NCBI GenBank assembly: GCA_003222395.1
Contig: QHWB01000049.1
Location: forward strand, 55,654 to 119,653
Length of the DNA: 64,000 bases
Source of the DNA: Acidobacteriota bacterium
GTDB taxonomy: Bacteria; Acidobacteriota; Vicinamibacteria; Vicinamibacterales; CAVVIG01
Direction: 5' to 3'
Below are positions 8,260-16,468 of this stretch, piece after piece; within the stretch, counting starts at the first letter, position 1, and each line of letters opens with the position of its first letter. Both the position numbers and the translations under genes were made by a program. The notes under the pieces were generated by a model. It made no database searches. It had not been told where the DNA came from and was given only the letters and a program-made list of their open reading frames with translations.

Positions 8260-9285
8260 TCAGCCGAGCGGCGGACACACGTTGCCCAACACTCCTGATC
8301 CGCCGCAGTAGCGGACGTCCTGCAGCTGCACGAGGATGCCGTCGGGATCGGTGAAGTACAGCTCCGGCGTGCCTTCCTTCGCGCCGCCGCGGTTCTCCAT
8401 CCGCATGCTGATGTAGTGGCGCATCGGACCGACGGGTCCCGTCTGGTTCTCGCGCGGCTTGATCCCGTAGCTCTCGAGCGTGCTGATGATGCCGTCCGCG
8501 TCGAAGCGTTCGAGGCTCATGCAGAAATGATTGATGCTCGCGGCGCGCGGCCGCGGGCCGGCCGCGGCGCCTCTGCCCGCTCCGCCGCCCGCGAACATCA
8601 GGAACTCGACGCCCGCTCCGATGGCGAGCGTCGGCGAGGTCGGTCCCTGATACGACCGGAACGGCATGCCGAAGAGCTGTTGATAGAACGCATTCGATCG
8701 CTGCGCGTCGCTCACGAACACGGTGCAGTGGCTGTAGCCATTCAGCGCGATCAACCCTTTTTGGGGCGACGCCTGCGGCGCGGCGCATCGGTTGCCGAGC
8801 GGACCGGCGCCGCCGCAATACGACGGATCCTGCAGCTGGAACGCGATGCCGTCGGGATCGCCGGCGTAGATCAGCTGTGCGCCATCCCGGACGCTCACCT
8901 GCACCTTCATCGGTCCGCGCTCGTCGCTCCGCACCACGCCATGATCGGCCAGCGCCTTCACGACGCGATCGACGTCGAAGCTCTCGACGCCGAAACAGAA
9001 ATGGTCGATCCGCGGCGTGCGATCGGGGCGATCGGTCGTCAGATCCAGATTCGTCCCGGGCGCGATTCTCAGGCTCGCATCGAGCGTCCGGTCGTGTTTC
9101 TCCTGCGCGAGACCGAAGAGGCCCTGATAGAAGTCGATCGATCGCTTCAGATCGGAAACGACAATCGTCACGTGGTTGAAGCCGCGAATCTTCAGCTGCC
9201 GCCCGGTCTGCGCGAGCGCGCGCGGCGCGGCGAGCAGCGCCGGAACCGACATCAGAAAGCGGCGGCGATCGATGGGTGCGGTCAT
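8260..9285 (-). CDS. Exported two-domain VOC (glyoxalase-fold) protein
   Basis: This 341-residue protein has a Tat-like signal (RRRFLMS, then PALLAAPRALAQ) and two VOC modules. Module 1 (about 33-155) starts GFNHVTIVVSD; module 2 (about 180-335) starts GYSHCTVFVSD. Each ends with a DPDGI-x-x-QLQD segment that carries a metal-ligand-type position and a trailing CGG-x-G-LGN repeat. This is the acidobacterial exported 'VOC family' type. The reaction is unknown; ring cleavage or isomerisation are family options. The start at 9285 precedes the twin-arginine signal; ribosome binding is weak. Confidence 0.85.
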   Translation of the reverse strand: MTAPIDRRRFLMSVPALLAAPRALAQTGRQLKIRGFNHVTIVVSDLKRSIDFYQGLFGLAQEKHDRTLDASLRIAPGTNLDLTTDRPDRTPRIDHFCFGVESFDVDRVVKALADHGVVRSDERGPMKVQVSVRDGAQLIYAGDPDGIAFQLQDPSYCGGAGPLGNRCAAPQASPQKGLIALNGYSHCTVFVSDAQRSNAFYQQLFGMPFRSYQGPTSPTLAIGAGVEFLMFAGGGAGRGAAAGPRPRAASINHFCMSLERFDADGIISTLESYGIKPRENQTGPVGPMRHYISMRMENRGGAKEGTPELYFTDPDGILVQLQDVRYCGGSGVLGNVCPPLG

Positions 9286-9384
9286 GGTGCGGCATACGTT
9301 ACCATCTCCGCCGGTGCGCGGATCAATTTGCGCGCTGGGGTCGCCGCCGCGATTGAGGAAGATTGGGCCCGCACGCGATAGTAA

Positions 9385-9897
9385 ATGATCGTTGATTACG
9401 ATCCGCTGTGGCCCCTCGACTTCGAGGCGGAGCGGCGCCGCATCGCGGCGGCGCTCGGCGATCTCGCGGTCCGCATAGAACACAACGGATCGACGGCCGT
9501 TCCCGGTCTCGCCGCCAAACCGATCATCGACATCCAGGTATCCGTTCCGTCGCTCCAGCCGCTCGCGCCGTTCGTCGACACACTCGGGTCGCTCGGCTAC
9601 GTCCACGTGCCGCACGCCGACGATTCGTTCTGTCCGTTCTTTCATCGTCCGGCGGCGTGGCCGCACACGCATCACGTGCATCTGGTGCGCGCCGGCGGAT
9701 CCGAAGAGCAACGTACGCTCGCGTTCCGAGATTATTTGCGTGAGCACGCCGACGCCGCGCGCGAGTACGCGCGGTTGAAACGGCAGCTTGCGGCGGCGAT
9801 CGATGGGATCGATTCCAACTCGCGCGAACAGTACGCGCGCGGAAAAACCGAGTTCATCGAAAGGATTATCAATGCAAGTCGTCAGGCTGGCGATTGA
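9385..9897 (+). CDS. GrpB/UPF0157 nucleotidyltransferase-like protein
   Basis: The protein has 170 residues. It shows the GrpB signature EHNGSTAVPGLAAKP followed by IIDIQVSV, the nucleotidyltransferase-fold GS motif plus acidic strand, then HHVHLV and the FRDYLREH helix common in this family. Some members are fused to dephospho-CoA kinase; here the domain stands alone. The exact reaction is unknown. The gene overlaps the end of the convergent sigma-factor gene by 16 bases. Confidence 0.9.
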   Translation: MIVDYDPLWPLDFEAERRRIAAALGDLAVRIEHNGSTAVPGLAAKPIIDIQVSVPSLQPLAPFVDTLGSLGYVHVPHADDSFCPFFHRPAAWPHTHHVHLVRAGGSEEQRTLAFRDYLREHADAAREYARLKRQLAAAIDGIDSNSREQYARGKTEFIERIINASRQAGD

Positions 9898-11150
9898 CAC
9901 GCGGCCAGGCGCCTGGTCAGGAACCGCCGTTCCGGTTCGGTACCGGCGAGCGTGAGCGCTGACCGGAACGCCTCGGCCGCCTCGGTGCGTCTGCCCAGAT
10001 CGAGCAGCAGCTGCCCGCGGACGGCCAGCAGCAGGTGATAGTGACGCAGTTTCGGATCGTGCTCGATCGGCGCGATTGCGGCGAGGGCGTCGGCCGGACC
10101 GTGAACCTTCGCGAGCGCCACGGCCCGGTTCAACCGCACCACGGGCGAGGCGTTGATTGCAAGCATCTGGTCGTAGAGCGTGAGGATGAGCGGCCAGTCG
10201 ACCGACGAGGGGTCGAGCGCGCGCGCGTGCGTCGCGGCAATCGCCGCCTGCACGTGATACTCGGACACGTCGTCACCGGTCATCGACCGATCGAAATGAT
10301 GAAACCCGATCGCGATGAGCCGCTCGTCCCAGCGCGACCGATCCTGATCCTCGAGCAGCACCAGATCCCCGGCCGCGTCGACGCGGGCGGGCAGCCGTGC
10401 GCCCTGCAACGCCATCAGCGCGACGAGCGCGTGCACGCGCGGCGTTGCGATCGACGCCGATGCCACGAGGCGCCCGAGCCGCAGCGCCTCGAGACAGAGA
10501 TCCTGCCGGATCAGATCCTCGCCGGCCTGCGCCCCGTACCCCTCGTTGAACATGAAGTAGAGGACTTCGAGCACCGAGTCGAGCCGTGCGGCCACCTCGC
10601 CGGCGGCCGGCATGTCGAGCGTCAGCCGCTGATCGCGAATCTGCCGCTTCGCGCGCACGAGCCGCTGCGCGATCGCCGCCTCGTCGGCGAGGAACGCTCG
10701 CGCGATCTCGCGCACGCCGAAGCCGCCGACGGTCTTCAGGCTGAGCGCCACGCTCGCGTCGCGCGACAGCGCCGGATGACAGCACATGACGATCATGCGC
10801 AGCTCGTCGTCCCGCAGCTGTTCTTCCGTGTCCGGTTCGGTCGGGGTGCGTGCGGCCGATCGCGTCAGCTCCGAGACGATCGCGTCAGTTTTGTCGCCGA
10901 AAGTCTTGTCGCGGCGGATCGCGTCGATGGCGATGTGGTGCGCGACGCGGAAGAGCCACCCGGCGGGATTGTCCGGCGCGCCCTCGTACGGCCACGACTG
11001 GAGCGCGCGGACCATCGCCTCCTGCACCGTCTCCTCGGCGAGCGCGACGTGAGCCGGTCCGAGCAGCCGTGTCAGGCGGGCCACCATGCGGCCCGCCTGA
11101 TGCCGGAACAGGTGTTCGAGGAGCAGCCCGGTATCGGGACGCGCGGTCAC
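9882..11150 (-). CDS. ECF sigma factor of the ECF42 type with long C-terminal extension
   Basis: The protein has 422 residues. The sigma-2 region is at about 15-82 (ETVQEAMVRALQSWP, NPAGWLFRVAHHIAID) and sigma-4 at about 115-175 (MCCHPALSRD, GFGVREIARAFL). A helical extension of about 200 residues follows, ending in TPR-like helices (ALAKVHGPADALAAI). This architecture matches ECF42 (DUF6596) sigma factors, which work without a classical anti-sigma and regulate neighbouring DGPF/YCII genes. The GTG start at 11150 overlaps the YCII stop (GTGA), so the two are translationally coupled. Confidence 0.9.
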   Translation of the reverse strand: MTARPDTGLLLEHLFRHQAGRMVARLTRLLGPAHVALAEETVQEAMVRALQSWPYEGAPDNPAGWLFRVAHHIAIDAIRRDKTFGDKTDAIVSELTRSAARTPTEPDTEEQLRDDELRMIVMCCHPALSRDASVALSLKTVGGFGVREIARAFLADEAAIAQRLVRAKRQIRDQRLTLDMPAAGEVAARLDSVLEVLYFMFNEGYGAQAGEDLIRQDLCLEALRLGRLVASASIATPRVHALVALMALQGARLPARVDAAGDLVLLEDQDRSRWDERLIAIGFHHFDRSMTGDDVSEYHVQAAIAATHARALDPSSVDWPLILTLYDQMLAINASPVVRLNRAVALAKVHGPADALAAIAPIEHDPKLRHYHLLLAVRGQLLLDLGRRTEAAEAFRSALTLAGTEPERRFLTRRLAACQSPA

Positions 11151-11485
11151 GATCGGAATAGCTGCCTCACTTCGATCGTGCCGCCGTACTCGAGGTGCGG
11201 ATGATCGGAGGCGCGCTGCACCGCTTCGTCGTAGTTGGCGGCCTCGATCAGGTAGAAGCCGCCGAGCACTTCCTTCGTCTCGCTGTAAGGGCCGTCGGTC
11301 GCGCGCGGCTTGCCGTTCTGCGATCGAATGACTTTTCCGACGTCCTCGCCGAGCCGCTTGCTGTCGACGTTGAACGGCTTCTTCGTCCATGCCATGTACT
11401 TCTCGATCGCCTTCTGCATGTCTTCGGGTCCGAGCTTCTGCCATCCTGTCGGATCGTCGTAGAGCAGGAGCATGTACTGGGGCAT
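11147..11485 (-). CDS. YCII/DGPF-family protein
   Basis: This 112-residue protein has the ferredoxin-like YCII fold. It begins MPQYMLLLYDD and carries the family loop DGPYSETKE (residues 64-72; DGPY instead of DGPF), followed by GGFYLIEA. GGAGA before the ATG at 11485 supports this start over the upstream METH. ECF42 sigma factors are known to be encoded with DGPF proteins and to control them, which fits the four-base overlap with the downstream sigma gene. Confidence 0.9.
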   Translation of the reverse strand: MPQYMLLLYDDPTGWQKLGPEDMQKAIEKYMAWTKKPFNVDSKRLGEDVGKVIRSQNGKPRATDGPYSETKEVLGGFYLIEAANYDEAVQRASDHPHLEYGGTIEVRQLFRS

Positions 11486-11535
11486 GTGCGTCTCCATCTG
11501 CCAGTTGCTGGTTGCTGGTTGCTTCGTTCCTTGAT

Positions 11536-12009
11536 CTAGCGCACGCGCGCGTAGCGCGCCCGTTCGGTCATCGTCGCCTTGCCGTTCCCGTAGACCTGCC
11601 ACTCGGTCTCGATGTGGTTCGCATCGACGAACCGGATCGTTGTCCTGTGCATGTGGCCGGCTGCGGCGCTCGACAGGTTCGTCGCGTAGAGGAATTCAAA
11701 TGCGAGCTCGTTCGCGGACGGCGTCGAACGGCTTCGCCTGCATCCCTGGCTGATTGCCCTCCCTGCAGTAGTGCGTCAGCACCAGCCGGTTCCCGTCGCG
11801 ATGATACAGCGTGAGCATCGTCGGACGCCCCGCGTCGGCCTCGCGCTCGGCGAGCGCCGTGCCGCCCGCGACGAGCTCGTCGGTGAGCGACTCCGTGGCG
11901 TCCTCGGTCTTCCATTCTTCGACGAGCGTCTTCAGGCGGGCGAATGCCCGACCTCGGTGACGGCGCCGAACGCGAAAAACAGGCTGATTGCGAGAATCCG
12001 AGTCCTCAT
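11536..12009 (-). pseudogene. Frameshifted secreted protein (DUF1579-like family)
   Basis: Three consecutive pieces of one protein are readable in different frames. The first is a signal peptide from ATG 12009 (MRTRILAISLFFAFGA) after a strong GGAGA site. The second is a body from FARLKTLVEEW to AKPFDAV, with TLYHRDGNRLVLTHYC. The third is an end from ELAFEFLYATNL to RYARVR. Two single-base shifts, near 11935 and near 11710, separate them. Intact acidobacterial homologues read these segments continuously. It follows the ADOP permease on the minus strand and precedes the YCII-sigma pair. Confidence 0.75.
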
Positions 12010-12057
12010 ATCGTCTCCTTTCGACATCAGAGACGAACGAGGCGCGTGGAAATCGAC

Positions 12058-12096
12058 GTAGGCAGGACGAGCGGGACAGGCAGGAGAGTGGACGCG
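12058..12096. repeat. Short GGCAGGA purine-rich tract, intergenic
   Basis: Runs of GGCAGGA and GGGACAGG lie between the permease stop and the broken gene. The composition matches the longer tracts that are read through in the amidase and BNR genes. Confidence 0.5.
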
Positions 12097-12098
12097 CT

Positions 12099-14606
12099 CT
12101 ACTCGTATCTGAGCGCCTGCATCGGATCGACCTGCGACGCGCGGTGCGCGGGGACGAAGCCGGCGCCGAGCGCGACGACGCTGAGGGCAGCCGCGGCCGA
12201 GACGAGGACGACCGGATCGTACCCTTTCATCTCGAACAGCAACGACTGCGCAAGGCGTCCGAGCCAGATGGCCGCGGTGAGGCCGATGACGCCGCCGACG
12301 ATCGTCATGACGCCGACCTGCCGCAGCACCATGCCGCGCACGCGCGACGGCGCGGCGCCGAGCGCCATGCGCAGGCCGATCTCGCGCGTCCGTTGCGAGA
12401 CGGTGTACGCGAGGACGCCGTAGAGGCCGATCGCCGCCAGCAGCGTCGCGAGGCCGGCGAACGCCGCCGACAGCACGCTGATCATCCGATCCAGAAACAC
12501 GTTCTGCCGGATCTGCTGCGGCATCGTCCGCAGATCCTCGACCGGAAGGTTCGCGTCGAGCTTCGCCACGACCTTCGGCACGTTCGGGAGGAACTGCTCG
12601 GGGTCGAGCGATGTGCGGACGTAGAAGGTGATGTTGCCGAGCCGATCGTCCTGACGATACGGACGGAAGAAGAGCGGCGGCACCTCGCGCTTCACCTCGC
12701 TGTACTTCGCGTTCTGCACGAGGCCGACGATCTGGGTGTCGAGCCCCTCCTTGTCGCCGCGGTTGCCGATCCGTCTCCCGACCGCGTCGCGTCCGAGATT
12801 GAACTTCTTCGCGAACGCCTCGTTGACGATCGCCACCTTCGGCGCGCCGGCGCCGTCGGCGCGCCTGAACTCTCGCCCGGCGATGAGCGGAACGCCGAGC
12901 GTCCGGAAGTAGTCGGGGCCGACCTCGTTGAAGCGCGAGTTGGTATCGGTGTCGGGACCGGCCGGGAATCCTTCGACGGCGACGTCGTTCCCCCAGTTGC
13001 TCCCGCCGAGCAGCGGCACAAGAGCGCTGGTCACGCCGTTGACGCCGGGAAGCGCGGCGAGCTCCTCTTCGAGGCGCTCGAACAGCTGCTTCGTGCGCGC
13101 GGGCGTGTAGCCGTTCAGCTCCGGCGACAGGCCGAACATGATCACGTTGTCGACCTTCACGCCGAGATCGACGCGGCTGACGTTCATCAGGCTCTTCGTG
13201 AACAGCCCCGCCGAAACGAGCAGCGCCATCGACAGCGCGATCTGCGCCGTCGCGAGCGACGTGCGGAAGCGCGCCGCCGCGCGCGCGCCCGACGGCTGGC
13301 CCGCCTGCCCTTTGAGCGACGACACCAGATCGGGACGCGTGCTGTGAATGGCGGGGAAGAGGCCGAAGAGCAGGCCGGTGCCGATCGTCAGCGCCGCACC
13401 GAAGAGCATCGCCGTACGATCGACGTGGAAGTCGAGCGTGGTCGCCGCGAAGTTCGGCAGCAGCGAGGCGATGAGGTCGAGCGTCCACTGCGCGACGAAC
13501 ATGCCCGCGATGCCGCCGAGCACGGCGAGCAGGAGCGACTCGGTCAGCAGCTGGAAGACGAGGCGGCCGCGGCTCGCGCCGATCGACAGCCGGACGGCCA
13601 TTTCGCCGGCGCGAGCCGCCGATCGCGCCAGCAGCAGGTTCGCGATGTTCGCGCACGCGATGATGAGGACGAACGCCGTTACGCCGAGCAGGAGCCTCAG
13701 CGACGGTCGTGCGGTGTTCGGGATGGCGCTCTGCCCGCGCGCGCCCGGTTCGAGGAGGATCGGTTTGGTCTTGAAGCGTGCGAGCGTCTGCGGGCTCATC
13801 CCGGTCTGCAGCGTGGCTTCGACGTCGTTGACGATCGCGCGATACTGCGGATCGAGCGATGCTCTGGCCTGGTCGATCGACACGCCCGGCTTCAGCCGGC
13901 CGAACACGTACAAGAAATAGTTGCGCCGGTTGTCCATCCGTTCGGACCACGGGTTCACCGGCTTCCTGAGCGTGACCGGCACGAACACCTTCGGTTCGGC
14001 GCCGATCGTCGTGCCCGTGAAGCCGCGCGGCGCGACGCCGACGATCGTCATCGCCTGGCCGTTGACGATCATCGTCTGGTTCAGCAGGCCGCGGTCGGCG
14101 GCGAAGCGCGTCGTCCAGAAGCCGTGGCTCAGGACGACGACGGGCGATTCGCCGATGATGCGATCGTCGCCCGGACCGATCAGCCGCCCGACCGCCGGCT
14201 GGATGCCGAGGACGCCGAAGTAGCTGCCGGAGACGAGCAGGAGGTCGCCGTTGACCGTCTGCCCGCCGTACGCGATGTTCGCGCTGACGAGGCGGTGCGC
14301 CGCGAGGCCGGCGAACACCTGCTGCTCGCGCTCGAGGTCACGGAACATCGGATAGCTGAGGACGTCGTCGCAGTTCCCGCGCGTGCTTGCCTGGTTGCAC
14401 GACTGCGAGCCCGGCTTCGGGCCTGGCACGAGCAGGTTGACCAGACGGTTCGGCTCCGCCACCGGCAGGGGCTGGAGCAGCATCTGGTTGAACAGCGAGA
14501 AGATTGCTGCGTTCGCGCCGATGCCGAGCGCCAGCGACACGATGGCGACGATCGTCACGAACGGCGTATTGAACAGCGTCCGGAACGCGAACTTCAGGTT
14601 GCTCAT
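12099..14606 (-). CDS. ADOP-family (MacB/FtsX-like) ABC transporter permease
   Basis: This 835-residue membrane protein has duplicated MacB_PCD plus FtsX halves. Helix 1 is FVTIVAIVSLALGIG, followed by a periplasmic domain. The middle helices lie around LGVTAFVLIIACANI, and the closing FtsX domain has EIGLRMALGAAP and a final VDPMQALRYE. This is the acidobacterial duplicated orphan permease layout. No ATPase gene is adjacent, as is usual for this class. The likely role is mechanotransmission or substrate export, with specificity unknown. The start at 14606 precedes MSNLKFAFRTL. Confidence 0.92.
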   Translation of the reverse strand: MSNLKFAFRTLFNTPFVTIVAIVSLALGIGANAAIFSLFNQMLLQPLPVAEPNRLVNLLVPGPKPGSQSCNQASTRGNCDDVLSYPMFRDLEREQQVFAGLAAHRLVSANIAYGGQTVNGDLLLVSGSYFGVLGIQPAVGRLIGPGDDRIIGESPVVVLSHGFWTTRFAADRGLLNQTMIVNGQAMTIVGVAPRGFTGTTIGAEPKVFVPVTLRKPVNPWSERMDNRRNYFLYVFGRLKPGVSIDQARASLDPQYRAIVNDVEATLQTGMSPQTLARFKTKPILLEPGARGQSAIPNTARPSLRLLLGVTAFVLIIACANIANLLLARSAARAGEMAVRLSIGASRGRLVFQLLTESLLLAVLGGIAGMFVAQWTLDLIASLLPNFAATTLDFHVDRTAMLFGAALTIGTGLLFGLFPAIHSTRPDLVSSLKGQAGQPSGARAAARFRTSLATAQIALSMALLVSAGLFTKSLMNVSRVDLGVKVDNVIMFGLSPELNGYTPARTKQLFERLEEELAALPGVNGVTSALVPLLGGSNWGNDVAVEGFPAGPDTDTNSRFNEVGPDYFRTLGVPLIAGREFRRADGAGAPKVAIVNEAFAKKFNLGRDAVGRRIGNRGDKEGLDTQIVGLVQNAKYSEVKREVPPLFFRPYRQDDRLGNITFYVRTSLDPEQFLPNVPKVVAKLDANLPVEDLRTMPQQIRQNVFLDRMISVLSAAFAGLATLLAAIGLYGVLAYTVSQRTREIGLRMALGAAPSRVRGMVLRQVGVMTIVGGVIGLTAAIWLGRLAQSLLFEMKGYDPVVLVSAAAALSVVALGAGFVPAHRASQVDPMQALRYE

Positions 14607-14715
14607 AAGTCAAAGTGGGTCAAATGGGTCTGATAGGTCCCACCAAACCTACCCTTCCCACACGACCTCGTATAGGACGAATGCGGTGCGTGGATGGTTT
14701 ATCAGAGAATTGTGA

Positions 14716-14759
14716 CGTTCAGTTCTAGATACGCCCGAGCGCCACGGCGCGAGGGCGTC
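14716..14759 (+). repeat. Family C hairpin repeat, copy 1
   Basis: The unit starts CTAGATAC. It then folds as outer stem GCCC/GGGC, tandem GA/GA mismatch, inner stem GCGC/GCGC and loop CACG, and ends GTC. Confidence 0.7.
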
Positions 14760-14788
14760 GACTCGTGCCGGTCGGACGGCCATGGCGG

Positions 14789-14832
14789 CGTTCAGTTCTA
14801 GATACGCCCGAGCGCCACGGCGCGAGGGCGTC
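14789..14832 (+). repeat. Family C hairpin repeat, copy 2
   Basis: This is identical to copy 1 over 44 bases at a 73-base offset, so the pair is a recent local duplication. Confidence 0.7.
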
Positions 14833-14887
14833 AGGCGTGGGGGCCCCACGCAATTAAATAATGTCGGGCCCTGCGCGAGAATAAGAA

Positions 14888-15355
14888 ATGACCAGAATCG
14901 ATCAACTGGCCAAGCACATCGAGCGTACGGTCGTCGGCCCCTTGTGGCATGGGCCGGTGCTCGACGATGCGCTTGCGGGCATCAGCGCGGAACAGGCGGC
15001 GGCGCATCCGGTCGCCGGCGCGCATTCCATCTGGGAAATCGTGCTCCACGTCGCCGCGTGGGCCGAAATCGCACGCGCGCGGCTCGACGGCCGCGCCACC
15101 GCCGATCCGCCGCGCGAGGTGGACTGGCCGCCCGTACGCGACGCGGGCGTGCAGGACTGGGACGCCGCGCTCCACCGCATGCGTGAGAGCCATCGCGATC
15201 TCGCGATGCGCGTGCGGCAGCTCGAAGAGGGAACGCTCGACGATCGCGTGCCGGGACTCGAGTACCCGATCTGGATTCTGCTGCACGGCATCGTCGAACA
15301 TGGGACGTACCATGGCGGGCAGATCATGTTGCTGAAGCGAGCGCTGAAAACTTGA
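14888..15355 (+). CDS. DinB/YfiT-like four-helix protein
   Basis: The protein has 155 residues and is cytoplasmic. The metal-binding DinB pattern is present: a His in AGAHSIWEIVLHVAAWA (histidines near 51 and 58) and a late HGIVEHGTYHGGQI helix supplying the other ligands. DinB-fold proteins in this class act as metal-dependent thiol transferases or remain uncharacterised. The gene is followed after 16 bases by the YdeI-like gene, and a shared transcript is likely. No strong ribosome site was seen before the ATG. Confidence 0.88.
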   Translation: MTRIDQLAKHIERTVVGPLWHGPVLDDALAGISAEQAAAHPVAGAHSIWEIVLHVAAWAEIARARLDGRATADPPREVDWPPVRDAGVQDWDAALHRMRESHRDLAMRVRQLEEGTLDDRVPGLEYPIWILLHGIVEHGTYHGGQIMLLKRALKT

Positions 15356-15371
15356 TACCGAGCCACGACGG

Positions 15372-15953
15372 ATGACTCCACGCTTCTTCAAATCGCAGTC
15401 CGCCTTCCACGCATGGCTCGACAAGAACCATGCGACGGCCGGCGAGCTGCTGGTCGGCTTCCACAAGAAAGGGTCGGGCGGCGGCGGGCTGACGTATCAG
15501 GAGGCGCTCGACGAGGCGCTCGCGTACGGCTGGATCGACGGCGTGCGCCGCCGCCTCGACGACGATCGCTGGACGATCCGCTTCACGCCGCGCACGGCGC
15601 GCAGCATCTGGAGCACCGTGAACACGGCGCGCGTCAAAGAGCTGATCAAGCTCGGACACATGATGCCGCCGGGGATGCGCGCGTTCGAAGCGCGCGATCC
15701 GAAGCGCAGCGGCATCTACGGCCACGAGCGCGAAACCGCGACGCTCGATGCGGCGCTGGCGAAGGCGCTGCGCGCGAACGCGAAGGCCGCCGCGTTCTTC
15801 GAGGCGCAGCCGCCCGGGTATCGCAAGATCATCACTCACTGGATCATGAGCGCGAAAAAAGAAGAGACGAGGCAGCGGCGTCTCGCGACGCTCATCGATC
15901 ACTCGCTGCGCGGCGCGCGCATCGATTTCATGAAACCGACGGGAAGAAAATGA
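15372..15953 (+). CDS. YdeI/OmpD-associated-like protein
   Basis: This 193-residue soluble protein carries the YdeI signature: F-x-S-x-x-FHAWLDKNHA at the start, VGFHKKGSG, EALDEALAYGWIDG at about 48-61 and the RSIWSTVNTARVKEL stretch. The C-terminal OmdA part (YRKIITHWIMSAKKEETRQRRL) is complete. Family members are implicated in stress or bacteriocin resistance, but no biochemical role is firm. Its end overlaps the next GNAT gene by four bases (ATGA). Confidence 0.9.
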   Translation: MTPRFFKSQSAFHAWLDKNHATAGELLVGFHKKGSGGGGLTYQEALDEALAYGWIDGVRRRLDDDRWTIRFTPRTARSIWSTVNTARVKELIKLGHMMPPGMRAFEARDPKRSGIYGHERETATLDAALAKALRANAKAAAFFEAQPPGYRKIITHWIMSAKKEETRQRRLATLIDHSLRGARIDFMKPTGRK

Positions 15954-16435
15954 CTTTGCGCATCGTCCCTGCCACCTCGGCCGATGTGCCGGTTATCCTC
16001 CGCATGATTCGAGGCCTTGCCGAGTACGAAAAGCTGCTCGAGGCATGCAGCGCGACGGAGGATCAGCTGCGCGACTCGCTCTTCGGCCCGCATCCCGCCG
16101 CCGAGGTCCTCCTCGCGTGGGCGGACGATCGGCCGGTCGGCTTCGCGCTCTTCTTCCACAACTACTCGACCTTCCTCGCGCAGCGCGGGTTGTATCTCGA
16201 GGATCTGTTCGTGTTACCCGAGTGGCGAGGTCACGGCGTGGGGCGGCGGCTGCTGGAGCGTCTGGCGCAGATCGCGGTCGATCGCGACTGCGGCCGGCTC
16301 GAGTGGACCGTGCTCGACTGGAACACGCCGGCCATCGGTTTCTATCAACGGATCGGCGCGGCGCCGATGGAAGATTGGACGATTTACCGTCTGACGGGCG
16401 ATCCGCTCAGACGCCTCGCCTCAGGGCAGCCCTGA
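15950..16435 (+). CDS. GNAT N-acetyltransferase
   Basis: This 161-residue GNAT-fold enzyme resembles diamine/thialysine acetyltransferases. It shows LRIVPATSADVPVILRMI at the N-terminus, a central LYLEDLFVLPEW strand and the acetyl-CoA pyrophosphate loop RGHGVGRRLL. WNTPAIGFYQRIGA is the usual C-terminal pattern. The start overlaps the YdeI stop as ATGA. The last residues and the stop codon are supplied by a family B hairpin (16424-16446). The substrate is likely a small amine, by inference from family resemblance only. Confidence 0.9.
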   Translation: MTLRIVPATSADVPVILRMIRGLAEYEKLLEACSATEDQLRDSLFGPHPAAEVLLAWADDRPVGFALFFHNYSTFLAQRGLYLEDLFVLPEWRGHGVGRRLLERLAQIAVDRDCGRLEWTVLDWNTPAIGFYQRIGAAPMEDWTIYRLTGDPLRRLASGQP

Positions 16436-16446
16436 AGGGCTGCGCT
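16424..16446. repeat. Family B hairpin at GNAT stop codon
   Basis: GGCAGCCCT and AGGGCTGCG form a perfect stem around a short loop. The TGA of the acetyltransferase lies inside the hairpin, so it may also act as a transcription-slowing structure. Confidence 0.65.
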
Positions 16447-16455
16447 CCCTCGTGA

Positions 16456-16461
16456 GATAAT
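16456..16461 (+). promoter_or_regulatory. -10 box for a probable leaderless transcript
   Basis: TGA-GATAAT ends seven bases before the ATG at 16469, and no ribosome site fits between. That spacing places the transcript start at or next to the start codon. Confidence 0.5.
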
Positions 16462-16468
16462 CCGCGCC

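Larger units (their letters stand above)
14607..14887. other. Intergenic region with duplicated hairpin repeat
   Basis: This 281-base gap between divergent genes contains two exact 44-base direct repeats (family C). A TTAAATAAT stretch at about 14853 may be a promoter for DinB. No gene was recognised. Confidence 0.5.
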
